A stretch of DNA of 64,000 nucleotides from Rhodothermales bacterium (GCA_951812345.1 OX638295.1:1064759-1128758), one strand, 5' to 3'; shown: positions 10,475-18,128, counted from the stretch's first letter. Made by a program: numbers and translations. The notes: generated by a model not told the origin, from the letters alone.

Positions 10475-10640
10475 ACCAGGGTCACAATCTCGAGGGGATG
10501 TAGCAAGAGAAGTCACGAGAGGTTATCGCCCCAAACCCATTACCGAAGGGCATCGTCCAGGAAACACGGTGCAGTCTCCTCCGCCGAATCCGCCTAATCA
10601 GGGAAGTAGCGGTAGAAAAGGAGGAAACGAAAAAAAATAG
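10455..10640 (+). CDS. Small Pro/Gly/Arg-rich partner of the DUF6338 protein (61 aa)
   Basis: A short, disordered, basic protein with motifs RGYRPKP and GHRPGN and the segment SPPPNPPNQGSSG. It overlaps the end of the upstream membrane-protein gene by 20 bases in another frame. From memory, small proteins with repeated GY.P motifs and a PPxxPPNxG tail tend to sit directly behind DUF6338-type genes, which is why I accept it despite its size. It has no signal peptide or fold that I can name. An adaptor or tail for the membrane partner is a guess. Confidence 0.6.
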   Translation: MKSQKNRPGSQSRGDVAREVTRGYRPKPITEGHRPGNTVQSPPPNPPNQGSSGRKGGNEKK

Positions 10641-10679
10641 TCAGCTTCCTCGTTGCATTATCTGCATAATAGGCGGCGT

Positions 10680-10721
10680 CCGCCCTTGTTTTGGGCGAAT
10701 TGTCGGATAAATACTAAACTA
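10680..10721 (+). repeat. Island-flanking direct repeat, copy 1
   Basis: About 42 bases nearly identical to 25337-25380, with a short hairpin (GCCC...GGGC) followed by TGTCGGATAAATACTAAACTA. A weaker match (GGTGTCGGGTAAACACTAAAC) is at 12052-12072, directly after a transposase remnant. The repeat is therefore either an IS terminus or an attachment-like repeat bracketing the CBASS island. Confidence 0.6.
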
Positions 10722-10770
10722 GCCCAGCCGGGACAATTTTCCAAGTTCGGAACTGAATCTTGGGTGTTGC

Positions 10771-11256
10771 CTAATTTCCCGGTTCGTCATCGAGACACTC
10801 CTGAATTCTAACTCCCATCAATTCGGCGAATTCCTTACTTGCAGCAAGCGCCGCCGTCTCCGCAACGTCTTCGATTCGGCAAAACAGGTCTTCAAATTTC
10901 GTGATAGCCCTTTGTCGCCAGGGGACGCTTTCCGGTAGAGCCTCCGCTATTTCTATAGCCTTTTCAACCTTTTTCGCGGTTCTGGAACCCATAGCGGCTG
11001 CTTTATCCATCATCTCCCGGTCCCTATCTGAAACCACCTCCAGTTCGCCCATTACAAGAGCGGTCATCTCAATGCTGGCCTGCATGGCGTCTATCTTTGC
11101 CCAATCAGGTTCAGAGGGGCTTTGGCGCCCTGTCATACAGGGTTCCATTCCCGCTATGCCTTTCTCTCCGATCCACGAGATATTGAGACATACCATGCGG
11201 GCGTCATCGGAGGTTAAAACCTCCTCTTCCAGCGTTTTGGGCGCAAGGGTAGACAT
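10771..11256 (-). CDS. Hypothetical helical protein (161 aa)
   Basis: A soluble, acidic, Ala/Glu-rich protein without signal peptide or membrane helices. Predicted to be mostly alpha-helical, for example RTAKKVEKAIEIAEALPESV and RIEDVAETAALAASKEFAEL. I do not recognise the family. I prefer this strand to the overlapping 135-codon plus-strand frame because its composition is protein-like and it ends cleanly before the direct repeat. It is the first gene inside the region bounded by the 42-base direct repeats. Confidence 0.5.
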   Translation of the reverse strand: MSTLAPKTLEEEVLTSDDARMVCLNISWIGEKGIAGMEPCMTGRQSPSEPDWAKIDAMQASIEMTALVMGELEVVSDRDREMMDKAAAMGSRTAKKVEKAIEIAEALPESVPWRQRAITKFEDLFCRIEDVAETAALAASKEFAELMGVRIQECLDDEPGN

Positions 11257-11707
11257 AACAAGGCGGAACGTCAGGGATTTGAGGCCTTGTGGCCTGAGGT
11301 ACGCTTGAGAAATGCAATATCAGGAACGATTGTTTCCCTGTTATCCACAGGTTGGCCATGGGCTTCCCGGTTCCGCCTCGCATTATTCCGGGTCTCGTCT
11401 GATACTAACGTATGCTGTGGTCGGCGCCTCGTTTTCACCCCTTTTGAGTAGTTTTTATACCTTTTCTATACCATTTCTATACCTTTTCGGTATAGTTTTT
11501 ACTCAAAATGGTGAATTGCGGGCGCACGTAACCCCCTGCATCATTATGCAATTCGAGCGGAAACAAGTCCTGGGCGAGCGCTTTTGTTTATAAGCAGCCT
11601 ATCGTTTTCTTTGGTGCGCGGGGTTTGGCATGGCGACAGAAATCATCAGGAAGGGAACAGGCGCTTCCCGGTTTTGCGCTGGAGATGGGGGTGTTGTTTG
11701 GGGAGAT
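11257..11707. other. Non-coding stretch with inverted and tandem repeats
   Basis: No convincing gene. At 11442-11508 an imperfect inverted repeat (arms TTTTGAGTAGTTTTTATACC and GGTATAGTTTTTACTCAAAA) encloses tandem 11-base units TTTTCTATACC / ATTTCTATACC. This could be an operator, a strong hairpin or a relic of a small mobile element. A 93-codon frame at 11312 has atypical composition and is not called. Confidence 0.5.
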
Positions 11708-11932
11708 ATGAGAATCATTACAAATCCCCTGCATTGGAAACACCGAATCAACTGGCTTGATGCGGTCGCTGTGGCGTTCGGGGCTGTGAGCGTATGGGCA
11801 TCCCTCTTTGCCGATTCGCTTATGCTCACATACCTGGCTCCGTTCGTTCTTGGCTATGCGGTATGGATGGTTTGGGTTAAGTGGAAGATGCAGCGCGAGC
11901 ATCCCTTGCTTGTGATTTTTGAGGGGTTATAG
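11708..11932 (+). CDS. Small two-TM membrane protein, paralogue B (74 aa)
   Basis: Start ATG 11708 is preceded by GGGGAG at a five-base distance, which decides against the longer frame beginning at 11630. The protein reads MRIITNPLHWKHRINWLDAV, then two hydrophobic segments and a tail KWKMQREHPLLVIFEGL. It matches paralogue A (9228-9449) in NWLDAV, helix spacing and the WxxxRxHPLL ending. Both copies are followed within about 320 bases by a decayed transposase tail, so they may be products of a segmental duplication. Function unknown. Confidence 0.65.
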   Translation: MRIITNPLHWKHRINWLDAVAVAFGAVSVWASLFADSLMLTYLAPFVLGYAVWMVWVKWKMQREHPLLVIFEGL

Positions 11933-11962
11933 GGACTCGGACGCTGGGGGGTGCTGTGCGCT

Positions 11963-12064
11963 GTCGTCAAAAGAAAGAAGCTGCTGCTCGTCGTTCCAAT
12001 GAAGCAAAAGAGACCCGAAAATAAGCTGCCGGATCATGCGCCGGAACTCCTAGGTGTCGGGTAA
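11963..12064 (+). pseudogene. Decayed transposase 3' tail
   Basis: Reading towards the TAA at 12062 gives KKLLLVVPMKQKRPENKLP and a tail ending LLGVG. This aligns loosely with the tail of the better-preserved remnant at 9572-9766 (QKLPSVIPIGLKETENKPEP). It is followed by GTAAACACTAAAC, the motif also present in the island-flanking repeats. Too short for a firm family call. Confidence 0.45.
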
Positions 12065-12081
12065 ACACTAAACTTAATCTG

Positions 12082-13167
12082 TTAATCCCTCGTGACTTCC
12101 GGGCGATCAATGCCGCTCACGGGCATCAGGATACCCCATGGATACGGCGGTGTCTCATCCTTCTGAAATTGATAGACGACAACCTCGGGTAGATTACGCT
12201 TGTCATATAGCCTGCCAAAGCGGAAAACAACGCTGTTCTGGGCAGCAATGAACAGATGAATACGCCGAACACCGCGATTCCCCAGGCTAATCACAGTATT
12301 GAGAAACTGCTTGCCAAGAGCGCGCTGCTTTTCCTCTGACCAATGGCAGTCCGGCGAGCCGTCTTCAAGATCGAGTGATACAATAGGCACTCTACCAACC
12401 TTGGCTCGAACATCATTTGCGTTTACACTATAGGATACGGATACAGCCAAAGCAACTTCCTGTGTACCATCCGGCACTTGGCTGATCCCTGCCGGCTTGA
12501 AACGCTTGTTATCATCCGTACCGTCGAGTTGCCGCCAAGCCTCTGCATGTCGGTCCCAATCAAAGATACGAACCGCATTTTCGTCGTCAATCAGCACACC
12601 GGTGAGGAATGTGAACGGCACCGGAGTAAGGCCACCGTAAACGAGCGTAAAGTCTCGGCGGTCGAGACCATCCTCTCGCCGTCTCAGGTCGGAGGTTAAC
12701 GAAATTATATTTGCAAATGCAGCTTCCGGCACCTCAATCTCGCCATCCTTGATTCTTTGGCGAATATCAATGAGGATCTGATCACGATGTCCTTTCCAAC
12801 CTGAAGGTATGCTCTCAAGAAGAGGTGTGCCCCCGGTATCACGCAGGCCCCGAGCCTCCACGACAACCACTCTCTTACGGCTGAGACGTCTTTGCTCGGT
12901 TATGTAGCGAATGACCTCCCAAATAAATCCTCCTAATATTAGAACCAATCCAACGATAGCCACCGCATCGAGCACAAAGGATATTCCCCCGGCACTGTCG
13001 TAGCCCGCGCTAAAACGGCCATTGTCGAACGAGAACGAAACATTCAGTGCCCAGCCGGCAGGGAAGGCCAGCGCTAGACAACTTAAACCGATTCGCATGA
13101 TCCGAAGAGCCGGAGAGCGTCGCCTAAATACCCAGTTGATCAAGGATTTTATAAAATGCTTAAGCAA
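12082..13167 (-). CDS. cap14: TM-SAVED CBASS effector (Cap14-like, 361 aa)
   Basis: Second effective gene of CBASS-A. The N-terminus has two membrane helices (about residues 24-42 and 60-85) with a short loop. A C-terminal SAVED sensor domain (about 95-361) follows, recognisable from YGGLTPVPFTFLTGVLIDDE, the block IHLFIAAQNSVVFRFGRLYD and PEVVVYQFQ ahead of a Pro-Trp-Gly ending. SAVED domains bind cyclic oligonucleotides. In TM-SAVED (Cap14) effectors, binding is thought to make the membrane part disrupt the inner membrane and cause abortive infection. The start appears to be TTG 13167 with AGGA just ahead; ATG 13098 would remove part of the first helix. It lies 19 bases after the CD-NTase stop, so the two form an operon. 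Confidence 0.88.
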   Translation of the reverse strand: MLKHFIKSLINWVFRRRSPALRIMRIGLSCLALAFPAGWALNVSFSFDNGRFSAGYDSAGGISFVLDAVAIVGLVLILGGFIWEVIRYITEQRRLSRKRVVVVEARGLRDTGGTPLLESIPSGWKGHRDQILIDIRQRIKDGEIEVPEAAFANIISLTSDLRRREDGLDRRDFTLVYGGLTPVPFTFLTGVLIDDENAVRIFDWDRHAEAWRQLDGTDDNKRFKPAGISQVPDGTQEVALAVSVSYSVNANDVRAKVGRVPIVSLDLEDGSPDCHWSEEKQRALGKQFLNTVISLGNRGVRRIHLFIAAQNSVVFRFGRLYDKRNLPEVVVYQFQKDETPPYPWGILMPVSGIDRPEVTRD

Positions 13168-13186
13168 TATCCTGTTGGTTGAATAT

Positions 13187-14668
13187 CTATTGGATATTGA
13201 CGATAAATTGCCCGCTTCGCGCTACGAGACAGTCCTGCTTAACAATAAAGCATTCAATGCTATGCGTGCCTGTGAAGCGTGTTGATTCCTCACGAATTAG
13301 CATGCCATCATCGAATCCTCCGCGCAAGTTGTTGACAGCTTTGGCCTCCAGACCAGTATTCACTACCTGCCAATAGACCTTGTAGGGCTGAAAAACGTTT
13401 GTACAGGCTTCAAAGATCAGGCCACAGTCCTTCGGTAGTGGATAACCGTCACTACGGAAAGCCACCGGGTCGAAACCGTTTCGGGTATAGCTGGCTCGTT
13501 GAATCCTGACCTCACCTTGGTTTAAGCATCTCCAAGGGACGCGTTGACGATGCTTTGGATTGAGAATCCCACTCTGTCGTAAACCATGTCCCCTTGATGT
13601 TACGGATTCTATAAGGCGCTTTCCAAGCCGAGGCCGCAAAGCTTCGATAGCCAATTCTCTGGTCGGAGACTGAGCGGCAGTGATAAAGTCACTGCGGACT
13701 TGATTTAACCATGCATAGAATGCGGATTTACGCTTCGGATATTTTTCCCATCGATCTGCGAAATTCTCTGCTGGGTCGGTCGGATTTACAATCCATGCAA
13801 TACCGTTGCGATCTTCGATATATGTACCCAACCGACTGAGAACACCATAAAGCGCGTTGAAAATCGTCCTTTCCTGCCGGTAGGCATGCGCAGCCAGAGT
13901 GGTCAAGATGATCGAAATCGGCTTGTCTTCGGATTGCCCGGAAAACATCATGTCGCGGTGATTCTTGAGAATCTGAATGACACTCTGCAGGGGCGTGCGT
14001 ACCATGTACTCTGGGAAATCCTCAATACTGATGTGGGCCTCCTCTGCTAAGGCACGGTGGTGCGCCTCAAAAACCGTTTGCATCCTTGACCGGAACCAAT
14101 TTGCATAGCCCTGAGGATTACTATGAGGCCAGTCCTCGGCAATCTGACTAAAATTGGGATGCTCTCTATCCGTGATTGCAATGGCAGTTTCTATCCATTT
14201 CGTCGATAAGCCTTGGTGCTCCAGAAGTAGTCTTTTACGTTGTGCGTCCGGTACTGCGGGCAAGATGTCCATATGAAACCGTGAACTCTCTGCATAGGGC
14301 TGGGTCCAGCACCGACGCCCTTCCTTCGGCTCATTCATTTGATGGGCCCTTGCGTAGGCCCGAATTTCTTGGCCCAACAATGCCTTCAGTTTTTCCTGCG
14401 TCAGCGACATTTTCGACATTGACAACTCGCAGACAATATCGACATCGTAGTCTTCTTCATCCGATATCGGTCGGATTGCGGTTCCAAGACGGAATGAACC
14501 CTGGGTGTAGACCTTCGAGTCCACGTTGCGCAGAGAAGACTCCTCGCGACTCAACCAATCGGCAACAGCCTTGTACCTGCGCTCCGCCGCATAATATCGA
14601 TGGGGCGGCACCTGTAAAGATTCCGCCAAGTCTTCGAGAAGTTCTTTCGTGTGTTGCTGTACTACCAT
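13187..14668 (-). CDS. CBASS CD-NTase with AGS-C sensor domain (493 aa)
   Basis: Cyclic-oligonucleotide synthase. I start it at ATG 14668 (AGAGGAAG lies eight bases ahead) rather than TTG 14674. The polymerase-beta nucleotidyltransferase core has QGSFRLGTAIRP (Gly57-Ser58), the metal carboxylates in DYDVDIV (Asp75, Asp77) and the third in FHMDILPAV (Asp134). The last about 130 residues match the AGS-C sensor (YKVYWQVVNTGLEA, then LRGGF, then HSIECFIV, then ARSGQFIV). It sits between a DUF2188 gene and the TM-SAVED effector on one strand, giving a compact operon. No HORMA, Cap2 or Cap3 gene belongs to this unit, so type I is the best label. The nucleotide product is not predictable. Confidence 0.92.
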   Translation of the reverse strand: MVVQQHTKELLEDLAESLQVPPHRYYAAERRYKAVADWLSREESSLRNVDSKVYTQGSFRLGTAIRPISDEEDYDVDIVCELSMSKMSLTQEKLKALLGQEIRAYARAHQMNEPKEGRRCWTQPYAESSRFHMDILPAVPDAQRKRLLLEHQGLSTKWIETAIAITDREHPNFSQIAEDWPHSNPQGYANWFRSRMQTVFEAHHRALAEEAHISIEDFPEYMVRTPLQSVIQILKNHRDMMFSGQSEDKPISIILTTLAAHAYRQERTIFNALYGVLSRLGTYIEDRNGIAWIVNPTDPAENFADRWEKYPKRKSAFYAWLNQVRSDFITAAQSPTRELAIEALRPRLGKRLIESVTSRGHGLRQSGILNPKHRQRVPWRCLNQGEVRIQRASYTRNGFDPVAFRSDGYPLPKDCGLIFEACTNVFQPYKVYWQVVNTGLEAKAVNNLRGGFDDGMLIREESTRFTGTHSIECFIVKQDCLVARSGQFIVNIQ

Positions 14669-14687
14669 CAACAAACTTCCTCTTTAT

Positions 14688-14815
14688 CTATCCCTTGGGG
14701 GGAAACGGATCACCGCCGTGGCTATCGCTGCCTGCAATGCGTCCATCCCGGTTATGAATCCGGAGCTCAGTACCTTGGTTGCGACTAATCTCCCGGCCGC
14801 GGTCAATGGCATCTT
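14688..14815 (-). pseudogene. DUF2188 gene, 3' part (split by IS3 element)
   Basis: The minus strand reads DAIDRGREISRNQGTELRIH, then NRDGRIAGSDSHGGDPFPPK, ending Gly-stop at 14688. This is exactly the C-terminal half of a DUF2188 protein. The stop lies 19 bases ahead of the CD-NTase start. The 5' half is at 16102-16210 on the other side of the IS element. Removing the element and one CTT copy restores a continuous 77-codon frame. Confidence 0.85.
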
Positions 14816-14906
14816 AGAGGTGGTTCGGTTTGATTGGACAGATTTCGGCGGAATTTAAGGTGTAATATTGCGACCTTGTTCCGACCCAATCAACCAGAGG
14901 AGACCC

Positions 14907-15197
14907 ATGTCAAGACGTACACGCAGAACCCATAGTCCTTCGTTCAAGGCGAAGGTAGCCCTTGCCGCCATGCGCGGCGACAGCACGCTGGCCGAACTCG
15001 CCGAACGCTTCGAGGTACACCCGAACCAGATACAGTCGTGGAAGAAGCAGCTCACAGAGAGCGCCGAGGAGGCGTTTGTCCGAAGCCGCAACGTTCCCGA
15101 CGAACGCGACAGGAAGATCGAGGCGCTTCATGCGAAGATCGGGGAGTTGTCGATGGAGAAAGATTTTTTATCGAAGGCGCTCGGTCGCGACCGTTAG
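14907..15197 (+). CDS. IS3 transposase OrfA (96 aa)
   Basis: Helix-turn-helix DNA-binding subunit. ATG 14907 follows AGAGGAG by seven bases. It has the Transposase_8 core [20 protein letters not shown] and [18 protein letters not shown], then a leucine-zipper-like helix [20 protein letters not shown]. At 15164-15170 the sequence T TTT TTA sits in exact phase for a -1 ribosomal slip. The slip would fuse OrfA to OrfB and give the full OrfAB transposase; without it, OrfA ends at TAG 15195. Confidence 0.92.
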   Translation: MSRRTRRTHSPSFKAKVALAAMRGDSTLAELAERFEVHPNQIQSWKKQLTESAEEAFVRSRNVPDERDRKIEALHAKIGELSMEKDFLSKALGRDR

Positions 15198-15211
15198 CCG
15201 AGCGCCGCGCC

Positions 15212-16039
15212 ATGATAGCGCGCACGCATCGCTTGCCCGTAGTTCGCCAGTGCAAACTGGTCGAACTGAGCCGTTCTACGGCTTACTACCGTCTCCGGCA
15301 AGAGAGTGAAGAGAATCTTGCCGTAATGAAACAGATCGACCGCCTCTACATGGAGCGTCCCACGAGCGGATCGCGCACGATAAAGAGCAGGCTCGAAAGG
15401 CGAGGCGTTCGCATCGCCAGAAGCCGCGTCGTTCGCCTCATGCGCCTTATGGGTCTTGGGGTCATCTACCCGAAGCGCCACACGTCGTCTCCGGGAAAGG
15501 GGCACAAGATTTACCCCTACCTGCTCGCGAGCACGGAGGTGACCAGGCCCGGTCAGGTCTATGCGGCGGACATTACGTACATCCCTATGGCGAAAGGCTT
15601 TCTCTATCTCGCAGCCGTGATCGATTGGCACAGCCGCAAGGTACTCGCCCACCGGCTCTCGAACACACTCGACGCCTCTTTCTGCGTCGAAGCGATGGAA
15701 GAGGCCATTGTCCGCTACGGAGCACCCGATGTGTTCAACACGGACCAGGGAGCGCAATTTACTTCGGAGGTGTTCACCGGAGCGCTAAAGGCGCACGGCG
15801 TACGTATCTCTATGGACGGCAAAGGCCGCTGGCTGGACAACGTGTATGTGGAGCGCCTCTGGCGCAGCCTCAAGCAGGAAGAAGTCTACCGGCATGCGTA
15901 CGAGACGGTGGCCGAGGCCAGGAAAGGAATCGCCGACTACCTGCGCTACTTCAACGAGGAACGCCCGCACCAAGGGCTTGACAATAGAACCCCTGACGAT
16001 GTATTCTACAAACGAAAACCGCTGCCCAAGGCGGCATAA
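15212..16039 (+). CDS. IS3 transposase OrfB, DDE integrase core (275 aa)
   Basis: Catalytic subunit. The HTH_21 segment (YMERPTSGSRTIKSRLERRG) is followed by the rve core. The DDE residues are in YAADITYIPM (Asp), FNTDQGAQFTS (Asp) and NVYVERLWRSLKQEEVY (Glu); the end FNEERPHQGLDNRTPDDVFY is typical. ATG 15212 would allow independent translation. The natural product is more probably OrfAB made by the -1 frameshift at 15164-15170, after which the frame reads [15 protein letters not shown] into this region. No inactivating mutation is visible. Confidence 0.93.
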   Translation: MIARTHRLPVVRQCKLVELSRSTAYYRLRQESEENLAVMKQIDRLYMERPTSGSRTIKSRLERRGVRIARSRVVRLMRLMGLGVIYPKRHTSSPGKGHKIYPYLLASTEVTRPGQVYAADITYIPMAKGFLYLAAVIDWHSRKVLAHRLSNTLDASFCVEAMEEAIVRYGAPDVFNTDQGAQFTSEVFTGALKAHGVRISMDGKGRWLDNVYVERLWRSLKQEEVYRHAYETVAEARKGIADYLRYFNEERPHQGLDNRTPDDVFYKRKPLPKAA

Positions 16040-16101
16040 CCCGATGCAGTGCTACACTTAAAAACGCTGGAAAAACTGTCCAGTTTTTTCGAACCATTTC
16101 T

Positions 16102-16210
16102 CTTGCTTGGTGTCATGATGACTACTGGCGCGGGTGGCGCCACCACGCTTTACGTTCCAGCCTCCATCGGAATTCGGGACAACATGATGGGTCTTAGGTC
16201 CTTTGCTCAT
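16102..16210 (-). pseudogene. DUF2188 gene, 5' part (split by IS3 element)
   Basis: ATG 16210 follows a strong AAGGAGG. The frame reads MSKGPKTHHVVPNSDGGWNV, then KRGGATRASSHHDTKQ, the signature N-terminus of DUF2188 (HVVPxxDGGWxVKxxGAxRASxxHDT). It then runs into the IS right end. The full gene (77 aa once the IS is removed) would have been the first gene of the DUF2188 - CD-NTase - TM-SAVED unit. The role of DUF2188 proteins is unknown. The insertion separates the CD-NTase and effector from the original promoter. Confidence 0.85.
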
Positions 16211-16586
16211 GGTAAGCCTCCTTGCGAGTTTCACAAAGTGTATTACGACCGCCACGGACGCGAAACTTATGTAAGGTAACGGCCCTTACAGCGGATTTCA
16301 GAATCAATTAAAACCGTTTTGCCAAAATATAAGTTCCTGCGATGATGCACTGAAAACGGACAAATTTGCACATTATTCCGTTATTGCTCCGCCATTATGG
16401 CGGTACGTTTTTCGTGACACCTGACAATATGTCGGCATGGGGTGTTGCGATGGGGATTTTTGGATTTTGGCACCGTATTTGCGTGTGCTGGATGCCTTCG
16501 TTTGCCTGCTTGCAGAACAGCATGGTCTCTCCATAAAGCGACCTTTAAGTCCGTATAAATCAGACGTTTACAACCATTAGAACAAA
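16211..16586. promoter_or_regulatory. Divergent intergenic region between CBASS-A and CBASS-B
   Basis: No gene found. It should carry the promoters for both divergent defence operons. Visible elements are a 15-base palindrome CCGCCATTATGGCGG at 16389-16403 and an inverted repeat GTAAGG/CCTTAC at 16271-16289. Either could be an operator, but no promoter consensus is clear. Confidence 0.5.
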
Positions 16587-17597
16587 ATGACAATCCGCCA
16601 ACGCTTCGACAGCTTCACGAAAGCCATACGGCCTGATGATGATACGATCAGTGAAGCACGCCGCCAAGTCGAATACCTTGAAAAAAATCTCCACGACCTC
16701 ATCAACGACGACGGGTCTTTTACCCTTGTCAAAATACTCCGCGCTGGGTCCAACGCGAAGCACACCTCACTCATTCGCACCAGTGACAACGCTTGGGATG
16801 TCGACCTTGGAGCCTACTTTGAGGGCGAAGAGGTGGCTGAGGACGAACTCGACGAGTTGCTGAGTTTTCTTGAGACTCAAATTCGCGATATTTATCCCCA
16901 GAAGGACGCGGACGACATCCAGGCAGAGCGAAGTGCTGTCCGACTTGTGTTTCGCACAGGTATCCAACTCAATATAGATGTCGCTCCCATTATCTACGAT
17001 GATGCCCTCCACGTAGAGAATGGTGGTTGGATCCCTCGCCAGGATGGCTGGCGCCTCACATCCGTCACTGCGCACAATCAGTTTGTCAGCTCACGCTCGG
17101 CAGATAGTGCCACTATTTCCGGTCCCGTCAAGTTTAACAAGCTCGTTCGCTTGGTGAAATGGTGGAACAACAGGCTGGCAGACGATCTTAAGATGCCATC
17201 CATATTCTGCGACCATATTACAGCCGCCGCAATCGAATCCATAGGAGGTGTAACCGACCAGTGGCAGACGAGCATCCGTGAGGTTTTTCGATTCATAGCA
17301 CAGACCCACCGCCTTGTCTCACCCATTGTTTTTGACGACTATTACGACTCTGAAGATGTCGTCGTCCCTTCGACAGATGCCGTTGTCGTGATGGATGTAG
17401 TCAACCCAGAGAACAATGTCGCAGCAGCAATGAGTTATGCAGACCGTGATGCCTACGTTGCTGCTGCCCAAATAGCCTACGACACCGCCTCCTACGCTCG
17501 CTCGCTTGAGATTGATGATGAAATTGAAGAAGCCGTTGATCTCTGGTGCGAAGTGTTCGGCGATGCCTTCCGTGAACTCACTGAAAAAACAGCCTGA
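16587..17597 (+). CDS. CBASS-B CD-NTase, CdnC-like (336 aa)
   Basis: First gene of a five-gene type III CBASS operon. The catalytic core is seen at AGSNAKHTSLIRTSDNAWDV, with Gly-Ser and the Asp pair in WDVDLGAYF, and the third carboxylate in LNIDVAPI. The C-terminal segment VMDVVNPENNVAAAMSYADR corresponds to the V-x-D-x-V-N-P-x-N-N-V region I remember from CdnC of the E. coli MS115-1 system, which makes a cyclic tri-adenylate when activated by HORMA; the product here is unproven. The HORMA and TRIP13 genes follow immediately, as expected for a synthase held inactive until HORMA binds a peptide ligand. Six bases separate it from the HORMA gene. Confidence 0.9.
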   Translation: MTIRQRFDSFTKAIRPDDDTISEARRQVEYLEKNLHDLINDDGSFTLVKILRAGSNAKHTSLIRTSDNAWDVDLGAYFEGEEVAEDELDELLSFLETQIRDIYPQKDADDIQAERSAVRLVFRTGIQLNIDVAPIIYDDALHVENGGWIPRQDGWRLTSVTAHNQFVSSRSADSATISGPVKFNKLVRLVKWWNNRLADDLKMPSIFCDHITAAAIESIGGVTDQWQTSIREVFRFIAQTHRLVSPIVFDDYYDSEDVVVPSTDAVVVMDVVNPENNVAAAMSYADRDAYVAAAQIAYDTASYARSLEIDDEIEEAVDLWCEVFGDAFRELTEKTA

Positions 17598-17603
17598 TTT
17601 GCC

Positions 17604-18128
17604 ATGAGCGCTTCTGCTACCCGTACCCGATCCTTGACTGCTGCCAACACCTACACCGATGTTGTCTCAGTCACCCGAAAGCTTCGGGCAGATATCCTCC
17701 AAGTCCTCGACCATTATGGGTATTTTTCCGCGGATTGTGCCGAGGACATTATTCATGACCTGCGATTAATGATCGATGAGGAAATTTTAGACTCGGTCGA
17801 GCTCACATGGCGCGCTTACGGTTCCCATTCTGTTCTTGCAGCGTTTCGCTATGATGTCATTAGTGGTGACATCGCGTTTGCAGATAATCGCCCCGGTGGA
17901 ATTCCATACAGGCCCGATCTCAAGAATGCCCGATTTAATGTCGTTGTCGGGTACAACGCGGCAGGTCGAAAGCTTTCTACCACAGACAAGCAGAGTCTTG
18001 GATTTAAGCTCACTTGGGGACCCGCTGGTCACTTTGACTACTCGGCTGGTTCGTGGTCAAGCGACCGCTATTATGTCTCAAATCGTATCGGACTCCAGAG
18101 ATTAGCCTTCAATCGAGCATCATCATGA
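17604..18128 (+). CDS. cap7: Bacterial HORMA-domain protein (Cap7, 174 aa)
   Basis: Activator or sensor of the CBASS-B synthase. It has the N-terminal strand TxSxTxxxTYTDV, helix VTRKLRADILQVLDHYGYFS, and the C-terminal safety-belt segment ending SDRYYVSNRIGLQRLAF, a strong hallmark of bacterial HORMA family proteins. In characterised systems the HORMA protein closes around a peptide, binds the CD-NTase and switches on second-messenger synthesis; TRIP13 opens it again. The stop overlaps the next start (ATGA), so synthesis of HORMA and its remodeller is coupled. Confidence 0.9.
   Translation: MSASATRTRSLTAANTYTDVVSVTRKLRADILQVLDHYGYFSADCAEDIIHDLRLMIDEEILDSVELTWRAYGSHSVLAAFRYDVISGDIAFADNRPGGIPYRPDLKNARFNVVVGYNAAGRKLSTTDKQSLGFKLTWGPAGHFDYSAGSWSSDRYYVSNRIGLQRLAFNRASS

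Larger units (their letters stand above)
14816..16101 (+). mobile_element. IS3-family insertion sequence (1286 bp), complete
   Basis: The ends are imperfect inverted repeats: left AGAGGTGGTTCGGTTTGATT, and the right end read in complement AGAAATGGTTCGAAAAAACT. Both continue into TGGACAG. It is flanked by a 3-base target duplication CTT (14813-14815 and 16102-16104), confirmed independently because excision with one CTT restores the DUF2188 reading frame. It carries orfA and orfB in the plus direction with a perfect frameshift heptamer. The element appears intact and potentially active. Confidence 0.9.

Noticed and set aside
10901..11308. 135-codon plus-strand frame opposite the 161-aa gene
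   Set aside because: Ser/Arg-rich with no fold signal; the minus-strand frame is longer and better composed.
11312..11593. 93-codon plus-strand frame
   Set aside because: Its middle is just the AT-rich repeat hairpin translated; no ribosome site and no homology.
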